64,000 nt of DNA, from the NCBI GenBank assembly GCA_013821455.1, contig JACDGS010000007.1, forward strand, positions 62,001 through 126,000, in the 5' to 3' direction. The translations under genes were made by a program, and so were the position numbers. This document shows positions 9,118 through 16,689 of this stretch, in pieces. Source of the DNA: Chthoniobacterales bacterium (GTDB lineage: Bacteria > Verrucomicrobiota > Verrucomicrobiia > Chthoniobacterales > UBA10450). The notes beneath the pieces are model-generated. The model was not told the origin of the DNA. It saw only the letters and a program-made list of their open reading frames with translations, and ran no database searches. The first letter of the stretch is position 1. Each line of letters starts with the position of its first letter.

Positions 9118-9980
9118 GGCGGGTGGGCTTTGGCCGCGGGCATCTCGACTTTCGCATGCTCCTGAGCGGGCCCCGTCGCCTGATGCGTGACGCGATAATG
9201 CTTAACCGCCAAACCAAGGGCAAACATCAGGACAACGAAGGCAATCGTCCGCTGCTCTTCTTTCGTTAGGGCAAAAATTCCGAGTTTATCGCGTAGGTTC
9301 ATCAGGTAGGCGATCGGATCTTCGAGGCCGGCGGCACGAAAGCCCTGGCGGCGGAGCTGGCAGGAGTCGCATTCGCCACAGGCGAGGCCGTCCGGCGTCG
9401 GATCGTAGCAACTGTGGGTGAGAGAAAAATCCACGCCTAACGAATGACCCCGCTGGATAATTTCGGCCTTTGTCATTTGGAGGAGCGGCGCGTGAATTTT
9501 GTAACGCGTGCCCTCGACCCCGGCGCGCGTGGCGAGGTTAGCCAGTTGCTCGAAGGCGCGAAGGAATTCCGGCCGGCAATCGGGATAGCCGCTGTAATCG
9601 ACCGCGTTGGCGCCGATAAAAATATCGGCCGCGCCTAACGACTCCGCGTAGGCCAGCGCGTAAGCGAGGAAGACGGTGTTGCGCGCCGGGACGTAAGTCG
9701 TGGGAATCGCCGCCGCCATTTCTTTGGTCGCGCGTCCTTTCGGGACGGGAAGGTCCGAGGTCAGGGCCGATCCGGCAAAGAGGCGAAGGTCGATTTCCGC
9801 GATGCGATGCTCTTTTGCGCCTAACGAGTGCGCAATCTTTTCGGCCGCGGCAATCTCGCGCGCGTGGCGTTGCCCGTAGCGAAACGAGAGCGCGTGGGCT
9901 TCGAAATCCTGCTCGCGGCATATTGCCAAAGTCGTCGCGGAATCGAGGCCGCCACTTAAGAGCACGACCGCGCGCTTCAT
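9114..9980 (-). CDS. queC: 7-cyano-7-deazaguanine synthase with C-terminal membrane extension
   Basis: Makes preQ0 from 7-carboxy-7-deazaguanine and ammonia using ATP, for queuosine or 7-deazaguanine DNA modification. The N-terminus VVLLSGGLDSATTLA is the ATP pyrophosphatase P-loop, and four zinc cysteines are visible in HSCYDPTPDGLACGECDSC. The enzyme proper ends near residue 226. A further 62 residues then begin MNLRDKLGIFALTKEEQR and carry a hydrophobic stretch (about 243-260, IAFVVLMFALGLAVKHY) and an Ala/Pro tail, which ordinary QueC (about 225-230 residues) lacks. I chose ATG 9980 because it starts at the P-loop strand and overlaps the queF stop as ATGA; a longer frame upstream is open but meaningless. 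Co-transcribed with queF. Confidence 0.93.
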   Translation of the reverse strand: MKRAVVLLSGGLDSATTLAICREQDFEAHALSFRYGQRHAREIAAAEKIAHSLGAKEHRIAEIDLRLFAGSALTSDLPVPKGRATKEMAAAIPTTYVPARNTVFLAYALAYAESLGAADIFIGANAVDYSGYPDCRPEFLRAFEQLANLATRAGVEGTRYKIHAPLLQMTKAEIIQRGHSLGVDFSLTHSCYDPTPDGLACGECDSCQLRRQGFRAAGLEDPIAYLMNLRDKLGIFALTKEEQRTIAFVVLMFALGLAVKHYRVTHQATGPAQEHAKVEMPAAKAHPP

Positions 9981-10396
9981 TCCGCGGCGTCGGGGAACAT
10001 CGCCGTGACCGTGAGCGCGATCCCGCCGCGCGAGGCGAACTCGGCTTTGATGATCATTTTTCGCGGGGCGCATGCCCTAACGAGATCGTCGAGAATGTGG
10101 TTGGTGACTTTTTCGTTGAACGCTTTCTCGTTGCGAAAGGAAGCAAGGTAAAATTTGAGCGATTTGGTTTCGAGACAGCGCTCGTTAGGCACGTAATCGA
10201 TCGTAATCTCGGCGAAATCGGCCTGGCCAGTGATGGGACAGAGGGAGGTGAAATCGGCGGAGTGAAACTGAATCCAGTAGGGGCGAGCGGAGGGGTTTTC
10301 GAACGTTTCGAGGATTGTGGCGGACGGACTTGTTGGTACCTTGGTTTCGCTTTTGCCGAGGAGCGTTAGGTGCTTTTTGTCTTTCTTTTTCGCCAC
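9977..10396 (-). CDS. queF: NADPH-dependent preQ0 reductase
   Basis: A 139-residue short-form (YkvM-type) QueF that reduces the nitrile preQ0 to preQ1 in queuosine synthesis. The catalytic Cys lies in FTSLCPITGQADF and the family motif ETKSLKFYLASFRNE follows. It starts at GTG 10396 without a clear ribosome site, and its TGA overlaps the queC start by four bases, so the two enzymes are translationally coupled. The upstream leader shows no convincing preQ1 riboswitch. A QueF next to QueC points to a tRNA queuosine pathway rather than only a DNA-modification system. Confidence 0.95.
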   Translation of the reverse strand: MAKKKDKKHLTLLGKSETKVPTSPSATILETFENPSARPYWIQFHSADFTSLCPITGQADFAEITIDYVPNERCLETKSLKFYLASFRNEKAFNEKVTNHILDDLVRACAPRKMIIKAEFASRGGIALTVTAMFPDAAE

Positions 10397-10453
10397 CCGG
10401 GCAACTTACGGTTCGTTAGTCATGCGGCAATTGTGTTTTGCGGGCGCTTCTTT

Positions 10454-10614
10454 CCGGGGAGGACGGGCTGGTAGCCCGTCGTTCGGCGCAGTCTGCGCCG
10501 AACTCTTTGGGTGTGACTCGCGCGCCGATATTTAGCTCGGCGAGTTGCGCTGCGCGCAAATTTTGCAGCGGGCAGACTGCCCGCTGCGACGGGCTACCAG
10601 CCCGTCCTCCCCGG
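10454..10614. repeat. Perfect 28-bp inverted repeat enclosing further hairpins
   Basis: Arms 10454-10481 and 10587-10614 are perfect inverted copies. Each arm is itself a palindrome (GACGGGCT-GGT-AGCCCGTC). Between them lie two more perfect stem-loops with 3-base loops, 10482-10502 (around GCGCAGTCTGCGC) and 10566-10586 (around GGGCAGACTGCCC), plus weaker ones. Together with 6566-6673 and 9091-9117 this is a family of REP-like palindromes sharing GGCTGG(A/T)AGCC. It fills the 238-bp gap between queF and the next gene, which hold no other feature I can see. Confidence 0.8.
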
Positions 10615-10634
10615 AGGTGAGGGGTCGCTTCTCG

Positions 10635-11498
10635 TTAGTCTGGCGGGCGGAGCATCGGGTCGGCGAGGGCGCGCTCGCGGTCGCCGTTCTTGCCGTATTT
10701 CCAGTAGGCGACTTTCAGGGTGCGTTTCAGTTTCAGGTGGCTGCCGTCGGCCGCGATCCATTCGCGGAGGAGGTGCGGAAAATCGCGGTCGAGCACGAAT
10801 TCATCCCGGCCGCCGATGTGCTCCACGGTGACGTTGATGAATTTCTCGCCGGTCTTGTAGCTCACCTGCGCGGGCTTCCAGATGAGCTCGGTTTTCTTTG
10901 CGCTGATGATAGTCGGCGCGAGCTGAATTTCGAATTGGCCGCTCGGTTTAGTGAAGTCGATCGTGCGCACGCGCAGTGGCAGTTCGTCGTAGAAAAATCC
11001 GTTAGGCGGGAGACTGACCTGCTCGCGGCCGTCGGCCATGCCGTCCCAATAGGTGTGCCATTCGCAGGTAAAAATTTCACCGCTGCGGCGGCCTTCCTTG
11101 CAGGTGTTGCCGCAACTGTCGCTGCTCGTTAGGGAAAATTTCGCGAGTCGCGCGTTATCGGCGCGCCAGAAGTTCGAGTGCATCTGTTGCACGACATAAA
11201 GACCAGTCGGCGCATGCAGAATCTGGTTCATCTTCAAAACTGGAATCACGCCGGGCCGTTGCGCGTCGTCGGCTTTGACGAGCTGCTTTAAATCGAACGG
11301 CTCGCGCACGAGGATGTGCAGCACTTCGGTCTGGCGCGGCTGGCCTTCACGGACGAGTTGCGCGTCGTAAAGATCAAACTCAGCTTTGCCATCGTTCCAG
11401 TAACTGCTGTTTTGGACGAAGGCCGGATTGAATTGCGCATGCGCGTTCGTTAGGCAAAAGGCGAGAATTCCTAACGCGCGCAACGCGGTCATCTTCAT
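10635..11498 (-). CDS. Secreted protein of unknown function
   Basis: I do not recognise the family. The 287-residue product starts with a signal peptide (MKMTALRALGILAFCLTNAHAQ), so it should be periplasmic or secreted. The mature part is hydrophilic, mixed alpha/beta in look, with a Cys-containing segment SSDSCGNTCKEGRRSG followed by FTCEWHTYWDGMADG, which may hold disulfides. I chose ATG 11498 because it puts the signal peptide at the N-terminus; the frame is open for another 87 codons upstream, overlapping the divergent gene at 11553, which is unlikely to be translated. A copy of the 9-mer encodes part of the signal-peptide region (11447). Confidence 0.75.
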   Translation of the reverse strand: MKMTALRALGILAFCLTNAHAQFNPAFVQNSSYWNDGKAEFDLYDAQLVREGQPRQTEVLHILVREPFDLKQLVKADDAQRPGVIPVLKMNQILHAPTGLYVVQQMHSNFWRADNARLAKFSLTSSDSCGNTCKEGRRSGEIFTCEWHTYWDGMADGREQVSLPPNGFFYDELPLRVRTIDFTKPSGQFEIQLAPTIISAKKTELIWKPAQVSYKTGEKFINVTVEHIGGRDEFVLDRDFPHLLREWIAADGSHLKLKRTLKVAYWKYGKNGDRERALADPMLRPPD

Positions 11499-11552
11499 TC
11501 GCGCGAGCATCTCGCTTGCGCGCGCGATGGCAAGCGACAAGCTTTTGCGACG

Positions 11553-11939
11553 ATGGCGAACAAGGCAGAGCAACCGCGCGGTCTCGAACATGCCGGTGTG
11601 ATCGATTTTTTTGCGTACGAGGCGCAGGCCGACGAGATCCTCCTCGCGATGTGGGAGACGCGGCCTTGGGATGATTCCGACCTGCAGCTCTTCCAGCTTC
11701 AGGAGAAATTTAACGCCTACGTTTCCTTTCTCCTCGATGGCGAATTGGCGGAAGCGCATCCGGAACTGGCCGGGAAAAAAGCGCGGATCGAGTTGCGTTG
11801 CGCGACGGTGCCGGACGGGCGCGCGCTCGATCTAGTCACCGCGATTCACGATCAGCTCATGCTCCAGGAGATTGTGGTGCAAGTGATCGCCGGGCGCACA
11901 ACGGAGAGCGGGTTTGGCGAAGGTTGTGGTTGTCACTAA
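11553..11939 (+). CDS. DUF6572-like small protein with CGCH tail
   Basis: A 128-residue soluble protein starting at ATG 11553. The central block ETRPWDDSDLQLFQLQEKFNAY and SFLLDGEL resembles the small DUF6572-type proteins, which share the pattern RPWDD...QLQEK.NAY; their role is not known to me. The C-terminus GFGEGCGCH could bind a metal. It is divergent from the secreted protein at 10635-11498, with only 54 bp between the two starts, so they share a promoter region. A hairpin repeat follows 9 bp after the stop codon. Confidence 0.75.
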   Translation: MANKAEQPRGLEHAGVIDFFAYEAQADEILLAMWETRPWDDSDLQLFQLQEKFNAYVSFLLDGELAEAHPELAGKKARIELRCATVPDGRALDLVTAIHDQLMLQEIVVQVIAGRTTESGFGEGCGCH

Positions 11940-11948
11940 CGAGAATTA

Positions 11949-12034
11949 GACAGGATTAACAGGATTCAGAGGATTAGGAAGAGAGGCTGCGGGGGCTTTC
12001 TCTGATTCTTTCTTCTCATCCTGTTAATCCTGTC
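11949..12034. repeat. ACAGGATTAACAGGAT inverted repeat, copy 1
   Basis: GACAGGATTAACAGGAT (11949-11965) is repeated as its reverse complement at 12018-12034, enclosing about 50 bases. The sequence is a recurrent intergenic palindrome; a diverged copy follows at 12453-12525. It may end transcription of the gene at 11553-11939. Confidence 0.7.
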
Positions 12035-12057
12035 CAAAACCCGGCTATGTTTGCGAG

Positions 12058-12447
12058 ATGAAAGTTCCGTTCACAGTTGGTCCGGTCGGGCATTTCGGGC
12101 TCTCCGTGCGTTCGCCGAAGAAGAGCGCGAAATGGTTTGAGGGCGCTCTTGGCCTAACGAAACAGTTTGAATTTGAAGACGGCGTCGCAATCGGCAATGC
12201 CAACGTCACGCTCGCGCTGCACAAAGGGAAACCGAGGCCGAAAACTTTCGGCCACATGTCGTTTCATCTTGCGAATATGACTGCGCTGCGCAAGGCGCTG
12301 GAACATTTACAAAAACTGGAAGTCGAGTTGGAGGATCCGGGCGACGAGATCGGTCCGGAAGCTCCCGGCTCGAAGCACATGGGCCTTTGGTTTCGCGATC
12401 CCGATGGCTACCGCTGGGAGCTTTCCGTGCAGAATGGAAAGCGCTGA
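12058..12447 (+). CDS. VOC superfamily (glyoxalase/bleomycin-resistance fold) protein
   Basis: A 129-residue protein with two paired beta-alpha-beta modules. The first has GPVGHFGLSVRSPKKSAKWFEGALGL, where His12 is a likely metal ligand; the second has GHMSFHLANMTALRKALEHL and ends with GLWFRDPDGYRWELSVQ, where the Glu is the usual last ligand. Members include glyoxalases, extradiol dioxygenases and antibiotic-binding proteins, and the substrate cannot be told here. The start is ATG 12058, inside a short gap that also carries the palindrome ending at 12034. Diverged copies of the ACAGGATTAACAGGAT repeat flank it on both sides. Confidence 0.88.
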   Translation: MKVPFTVGPVGHFGLSVRSPKKSAKWFEGALGLTKQFEFEDGVAIGNANVTLALHKGKPRPKTFGHMSFHLANMTALRKALEHLQKLEVELEDPGDEIGPEAPGSKHMGLWFRDPDGYRWELSVQNGKR

Positions 12448-12452
12448 AGAGA

Positions 12453-12525
12453 GACAGGATTTACAAGATTACAGGATGAAAAAGCCTCTTCCGCAATCCT
12501 CAAAATCCTCTTAATCCTGTCCTAG
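12453..12525. repeat. ACAGGATT-type inverted repeat, copy 2
   Basis: GACAGGATTTACAAGATTACAG near 12453 pairs imperfectly with the segment ending TTAATCCTGTCC near 12522. It lies between the convergent VOC and apt genes and runs into the apt stop codon (12522-12524), so it is placed as a bidirectional terminator. It is related to the copy at 11949-12034. Confidence 0.6.
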
Positions 12526-13052
12526 TATTTCAGGAACGAAACCACCGGCGTCGGAGCGAGCTTCGGTTTTCCATCGAGGAATTTCAGCTCGATCAGGAAC
12601 TGCGCTTCCAGTAGCTCACCGCCGACTTTTTGAATCAGCGCCGCTGCCGCCGCGGATGTCCCGCCCGTCGCGAGCAGATCGTCGATGAGCACGATTTTTT
12701 CGCCGGGCTCGATGCTGTCGATGTGCATCTCCATCTCAGCGTCGCCGTATTCGAGGGAATAAGCGGCGCTCTCGGTTTTAAAAGGCAGCTTGCCCTTTTT
12801 GCGAATCGGGACGAAGCCGACCCCGAGCGCATAAGCCACCGCCGCCCCGAAAAGGAATCCGCGCGCGTCGATCCCGACGATTTTATCCGGCTGCAGGGCG
12901 CGACATCTTTCGAGGAAGCACTCGATCGATTCGCGGAAGAGCGATGCGTCCACCAGGATCGGCGTGATGTCTTTGAACATGACGCCGTGCTTGGGGAAAT
13001 TCGGCACATCGCGCACGGCCGCGCGCAGTCGATCGATCGAGTCAGCAACCAT
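12522..13052 (-). CDS. apt: Adenine phosphoribosyltransferase
   Basis: Converts adenine and PRPP to AMP (purine salvage, cytosol). The 176-residue length is typical. The PRPP-binding motif VLIDDLLATGGTS, the N-terminal FPKHGVMFKDITPIL and the GIDARGFLFGAAVA region are all family hallmarks. It starts at ATG 13052. It is a single-gene unit, convergent with the VOC gene, with the repeat at 12453-12525 reaching its stop codon. No copy of the GCCTAACGA word lies in the gene. Confidence 0.96.
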   Translation of the reverse strand: MVADSIDRLRAAVRDVPNFPKHGVMFKDITPILVDASLFRESIECFLERCRALQPDKIVGIDARGFLFGAAVAYALGVGFVPIRKKGKLPFKTESAAYSLEYGDAEMEMHIDSIEPGEKIVLIDDLLATGGTSAAAAALIQKVGGELLEAQFLIELKFLDGKPKLAPTPVVSFLKY

Positions 13053-13114
13053 GCGCGCAGGCTAACGGGTGGCTCGGAAAGGTCAACGCCACGCGGCGCG
13101 CGTTCCGTTCCGTT

Positions 13115-14017
13115 TCAAGCCAGATTGCCTAACGACTCCAAAAGGGCGCTGCGCAGACGGTTCGCGCGCGCGCCGGTAATCTCGAATGGGCGCGACATGA
13201 GGCGGAGGGCGAAGGGAATGAGCACGGTCTTGTTGGGCGGAAGTTGGATCGCCCCGATATTGCCGCCGCTAATTTTCCGAAAAGGCCAGCTCTCGAAAAG
13301 CCACTGTGCGCCGGCTGGTTCTCCGAGACGAATATCGTGAAGCACGGTCCAGCCGCCGCGACGGGTGAACGGCGCGAGTCGGAGCAGATCGAGCAGCGGA
13401 TACGGATGACAATGATTCGCATCGATGAAAACAAGCTCGAGCTCATCGCGCTGCGCGAGCTGGCGCACGAGGGCAGAATCGTGAGGCACGTGCACGCGCA
13501 CCATCGACTCAAGCTCCGGGACTAATTCAGCGATTTCGAAACCGGTGGGTCTGGTTTCTTCGACTAGGCATTGTGCGCGAGTGTCGATAGTATCGAGTCG
13601 TACGCTGGCATTGTCCCCATGTGTCCGAGCCAACGCTCCGGCAAGGACAGCGGCGGAGAAACCGGTGAGAGTTCCGATTTCGACAATGCGTTTTGGCGCG
13701 AGAATGCCGGCGAAGGCGGTGAGAAAATAGCAATCTTCCAGCCCGAGCGCGCCCGGGTAAACGGCTCGGCGGTGCTTCATGCGGAGGAGAAAGCTCTGCT
13801 CGTTAGGCGGCGGCTTTTTTCTCGATTGTCCGAGGATGGCGGCGAGCTGTGCGTAACTTTTCTCGTAGCTTTCGATCGATGGGAACTCACAGATCTCTGC
13901 CCGGCTCGGCGGCAGAACTTCGCGGCGAGCCTCCGCCCATTTTCGCAGGAGTGTCGGCCACGACGAGAACGACGCGTGGCGAAGCGTCCGGAAATATTTT
14001 GCCAGCGAAACGCTCAA
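13115..14017 (-). CDS. Class I SAM-dependent methyltransferase (Methyltransf_24 type)
   Basis: A 300-residue protein whose middle carries a Rossmann methyltransferase motif I, IVEIGTLTGFSAAVLAGAL, motif II ...VRLDTIDTRAQ and LELVFIDANHCHPYPLLDL, a pattern of small-molecule or sugar methyltransferases (Methyltransf_24). The acceptor is unknown. The start is a TTG at 14017 with AAGGAA a few bases upstream. The first copy of the 9-mer (13128) encodes Ser-Leu-Gly four residues from the end; another is at 13800. It lies 32 bp downstream of secG on the same strand, so it may share that transcript, though no functional link is evident. Confidence 0.85.
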   Translation of the reverse strand: MSVSLAKYFRTLRHASFSSWPTLLRKWAEARREVLPPSRAEICEFPSIESYEKSYAQLAAILGQSRKKPPPNEQSFLLRMKHRRAVYPGALGLEDCYFLTAFAGILAPKRIVEIGTLTGFSAAVLAGALARTHGDNASVRLDTIDTRAQCLVEETRPTGFEIAELVPELESMVRVHVPHDSALVRQLAQRDELELVFIDANHCHPYPLLDLLRLAPFTRRGGWTVLHDIRLGEPAGAQWLFESWPFRKISGGNIGAIQLPPNKTVLIPFALRLMSRPFEITGARANRLRSALLESLGNLA

Positions 14018-14049
14018 CGTTTCCTTACCCGGATGAGCGGTGGGAATCG

Positions 14050-14565
14050 TTAGGGCGCCGGGGAAGCACTCGCCGTCGCGGAAGGAGCAACCGGTGCGCC
14101 CGCCGGCACAACTCCGACCGCGGCCGCCGCAGCGTCAGGAGACGAAGCTGCGCCAGGAGACGACGCGGCACCGGCTGAACCAGGAACCGCTTTCGCGACC
14201 GGATCGAGGTGTGCTTTCGCATCCGCGGCGGCGCCTTGCGCGGCGGCCTTCGCAGGTAAAGGGCCCGCCGCCTTCTGCGTCGCGGAAGTTTTCATCAATT
14301 CCCGGCGCACGTCGGAACTGGCGACGCCTTTGTGCGCATAAAGCACCGACAAAAGCAGGATGGTACCGAAGAAGATGCTCGCGAGCCAGGTGGTGATCGT
14401 GGTCAGGACATTAGTGGTCTGAGCGCCGAAAATGTTCTCCGTCACTCCGCCCCCAAATGCCGCGCCGAGGCCTTCGCTTTTCGGGCGTTGCATAAGGATG
14501 ACGAGCATCATGAGCAAAGCGACGACCGCCTCGAAAACGAGCAGAGAATTGATGAAAATGTTCAT
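14050..14565 (-). CDS. secG: Preprotein translocase subunit SecG with Ala/Pro-rich tail
   Basis: The first 75 residues are a normal SecG: two transmembrane helices (about 5-25 and 55-75) around the conserved cytoplasmic loop MQRPKSEGLGAAFGGG. SecG assists SecYE during protein export. An unusual 90-residue tail rich in Ala, Pro and Ser follows. Its stop codon TAA is part of a GCCCTAACGA copy (core 14047-14054). The gene lies between rodA (52 bp upstream) and the methyltransferase, all on the minus strand. Confidence 0.93.
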   Translation of the reverse strand: MNIFINSLLVFEAVVALLMMLVILMQRPKSEGLGAAFGGGVTENIFGAQTTNVLTTITTWLASIFFGTILLLSVLYAHKGVASSDVRRELMKTSATQKAAGPLPAKAAAQGAAADAKAHLDPVAKAVPGSAGAASSPGAASSPDAAAAAVGVVPAGAPVAPSATASASPAP

Positions 14566-14617
14566 CGGGACGGGGAATATGTCCGGGACGACGGCTTTGT
14601 AAACCGCCGCGATGGCC

Positions 14618-15730
14618 TCAGCGCACCGGCACTTTGCGATGCACCCAGACGCTGTTCACGATGCCCAAGCCAAACATGATCATCAGCGCAAACGAGCCGC
14701 TGTAACTAATCAGCGGCAAAGGCACGCCGGTAATCGGCAGGATGGAAATCGTCATGCCGACATTCTGAAAAATGTGGGTGAAAATAAGAGTGGTGATGCC
14801 GATCACCAGCAGCGTGCCGAAGAGGTCGCCCGCCATAAAGGCAACGAAGAGACACGTCACAAGCAGCAATGCGAACGCGCTCAAGAGCGTGATGCCACCG
14901 ATAAAACCCCATTGCTCGCCGATGGCGGAGAAAATGTAGTCGTTATGCACCGCCGTCGCCGGCAAAAAGCCGAGCTCGATCTGCGTGTTCGGCGCCTTGT
15001 AGCCTTTGCCGCCCCAGCCGCCCGAGCCGATTGCGATCAACGATTGATTGATCGCCCAAGCCGAACCCTGCCGATCGATATCGGGATTTATGAACGCGGT
15101 GATGCGCTCCTGTTGGTACGGCTTCAGCCCGATATATGCGATCGGAATGAAGGCGAAAGCGATCAGGACGACGCAGATGAGGTAGCGCAACGGGAGACCG
15201 CCGACGTAAAGCAACGCCAGCACGACGGGTCCCCAGATCATGCATTCGCCGAGATCGGGCTGCATCAGGATGAGCAAGCACGGCGCGCCGACGATCGCCC
15301 CGCAAAGAGTGAGCCGAAGCAGGGGATGCATCTGGCGGAATTGGCTGAGAAAAAGTGCGAGCACCATGATGCCCGCAACTACCGCGAGTTGCGCGGGCTG
15401 GAAATTAATCGGACCGAGATGCAGCCAACTGCGCGCGCCGTAAACCTTCGAGCCGATGAAACGAGTCAAAATCAGGAAGACCAAACCCGCAAAATACATC
15501 GGGAGCGCGCCCCATTTTATCCAGCGATAATCGATCAGGCTCACCACGAGAAACGCGAGGAAACCGACGGCGACCCAGTTGGCTTGTTTGCGCCAAAACT
15601 CCGAGGCAGTCGGGTCCTGTCGCATGAAAGTCGCGCTATAAATCGCGATAATGCCGAAGATGGCCAGCGCCAGCATGTTCACGAGCAGGAGCCAGTTGAG
15701 GCCGAGGAGTTTGCGGAGAAACGGAGTCAT
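14618..15730 (-). CDS. rodA: Rod-shape SEDS glycosyltransferase RodA
   Basis: A 370-residue polytopic membrane protein that polymerises lipid II glycan strands for side-wall growth with a class B PBP. About ten transmembrane segments are visible. Family motifs include the essential region LMQPDLGECMIW, GSGGWGGKGYKAPNTQIELGFLPA and the periplasmic NDYIFSAIGEQWGF, with PLPLISYSGSFALMIMFGLG near the end. It starts at ATG 15730. FtsW is less likely because the length and the LPATAVHNDYIF region fit RodA better. The gene contains no copy of the 9-mer, unusual for this half of the window. The 208 bp upstream to the SprT-like gene hold nothing I can identify beyond presumed divergent promoters. Confidence 0.93.
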   Translation of the reverse strand: MTPFLRKLLGLNWLLLVNMLALAIFGIIAIYSATFMRQDPTASEFWRKQANWVAVGFLAFLVVSLIDYRWIKWGALPMYFAGLVFLILTRFIGSKVYGARSWLHLGPINFQPAQLAVVAGIMVLALFLSQFRQMHPLLRLTLCGAIVGAPCLLILMQPDLGECMIWGPVVLALLYVGGLPLRYLICVVLIAFAFIPIAYIGLKPYQQERITAFINPDIDRQGSAWAINQSLIAIGSGGWGGKGYKAPNTQIELGFLPATAVHNDYIFSAIGEQWGFIGGITLLSAFALLLVTCLFVAFMAGDLFGTLLVIGITTLIFTHIFQNVGMTISILPITGVPLPLISYSGSFALMIMFGLGIVNSVWVHRKVPVR

Positions 15731-15938
15731 TCGGAGCGCTCTCGCCGGGCGCAGCGTAAGATGGGCGAGACGGTGAGAAAGTCCAGTGAGGGAATAAACT
15801 CACGGGATCTTTCAACTGTAACCGCTGAGCACTAAGAGAGTTACACTCAAGACGGAGAATTCCTTCAACGCTCCACCTTGTCAGCCGGTCAAAGCCTCTT
15901 TAACTTATCCCTATTCCCTCCTCATCCGGGTCTCTCCG

Positions 15939-16391
15939 ATGGCGAAAAAAACGAAACGAAAATTATCTCGCCCGACGCTGCCGATGCAGCGCCAGCTCAA
16001 CCTTCGTCACGAAGGCCGCCACTTCGATTTGCGCGCTATTTTTGATCGAATGAATGCGCGGCACTTCCGCGGCCGGCTGCGCGGATACAAAGTGGTCTGG
16101 GGTAGGAAGCGGCGGCAACGGCCAAAAGAATACTTCATCTTCGGCACGATCCAGGAAGAGGACCGCGTCATTCGGATTCATCCGCTACTCGATCAGCCTT
16201 TCGTTCCCGGCTGGTTTTTAGAGTACGTCCTTTACCACGAAATGCTGCATTCCATGGTTCCCGAAGAAACGGATTCCGCCGGCCGTCGCCGCGTGCATAC
16301 CGCTGAATTCAATCGCCGGGAAAAAGCCTTCCCCCGTTATCGGCGAGCGCGTCGGTGGGAAGAAGAAAATCTCGCACGTTTCCTGCGATAA
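15939..16391 (+). CDS. SprT-like zinc metalloprotease-fold protein
   Basis: A 150-residue basic protein with the zinc motif YHEMLHSM (His100, Glu101, His104), the YKVVWGRKRRQRPKEYFIFGTI strand region and the HTAEFNRREKAFPRYRRA helix of the SprT/WSS1-like domain. Relatives cut protein-DNA crosslinks or are of unknown role in bacteria. The third zinc ligand is probably His in RVHTAEF. It starts at ATG 15939. Convergent with metF across a 298-bp gap that holds a gene remnant. Confidence 0.85.
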   Translation: MAKKTKRKLSRPTLPMQRQLNLRHEGRHFDLRAIFDRMNARHFRGRLRGYKVVWGRKRRQRPKEYFIFGTIQEEDRVIRIHPLLDQPFVPGWFLEYVLYHEMLHSMVPEETDSAGRRRVHTAEFNRREKAFPRYRRARRWEEENLARFLR

Positions 16392-16392
16392 C

Positions 16393-16611
16393 TTTAGCCT
16401 AACGAGTGTAAGTCGAGCTGGTGTAACAATTCAGTTACTAAGTCTTACCTTTAGGACTGACGGCAAAGTCCGCACTTCCTTTGGCAATCGCAATGGCGGA
16501 GCGACCGCAGCTACCTTGCAACCGGATGGCAAAATTACTGCCGTCGGCTTCAATGCCACTTCCACCGGTAAGGGAGTGAATGTTGCGTTAGCGCGCTATC
16601 TCGGGAACTAA
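16393..16611 (+). pseudogene. Remnant of a delta-60 repeat protein (C-terminal end only)
   Basis: From 16453 to the stop at 16609-16611 the plus strand reads RTDGKVRTSFGN...TAATLQPDGKITAVGF...NVALARYLGN, which matches the delta-60 repeat pattern (LQPDGKI.V.G, ending ALARYL.N) of large extracellular beta-propeller-like proteins. The frame is open back to 16393 without a start codon or signal peptide, and only about one and a half repeats remain. It is therefore a broken gene end left between sprT and metF. Codon use (TTA, ACT) differs from its neighbours. Nothing suggests it is translated. Confidence 0.7.
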
Positions 16612-16689
16612 GTGGAACTAGTTACTGACTTAGACGAAGGCGGACGGGAGCTCTAACGAAGATGAGTCTTAGACTCCGAGTTAGTCTTA

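Noticed and set aside
10397-10453. Possible preQ1 riboswitch before queF
   Set aside because: No matching pseudoknot core; the gap is occupied by REP-like palindromes.
14612-15835. 407-codon open frame on the plus strand opposite rodA
   Set aside because: Composition is charged and shapeless, and it lies fully antisense to a well-supported RodA.
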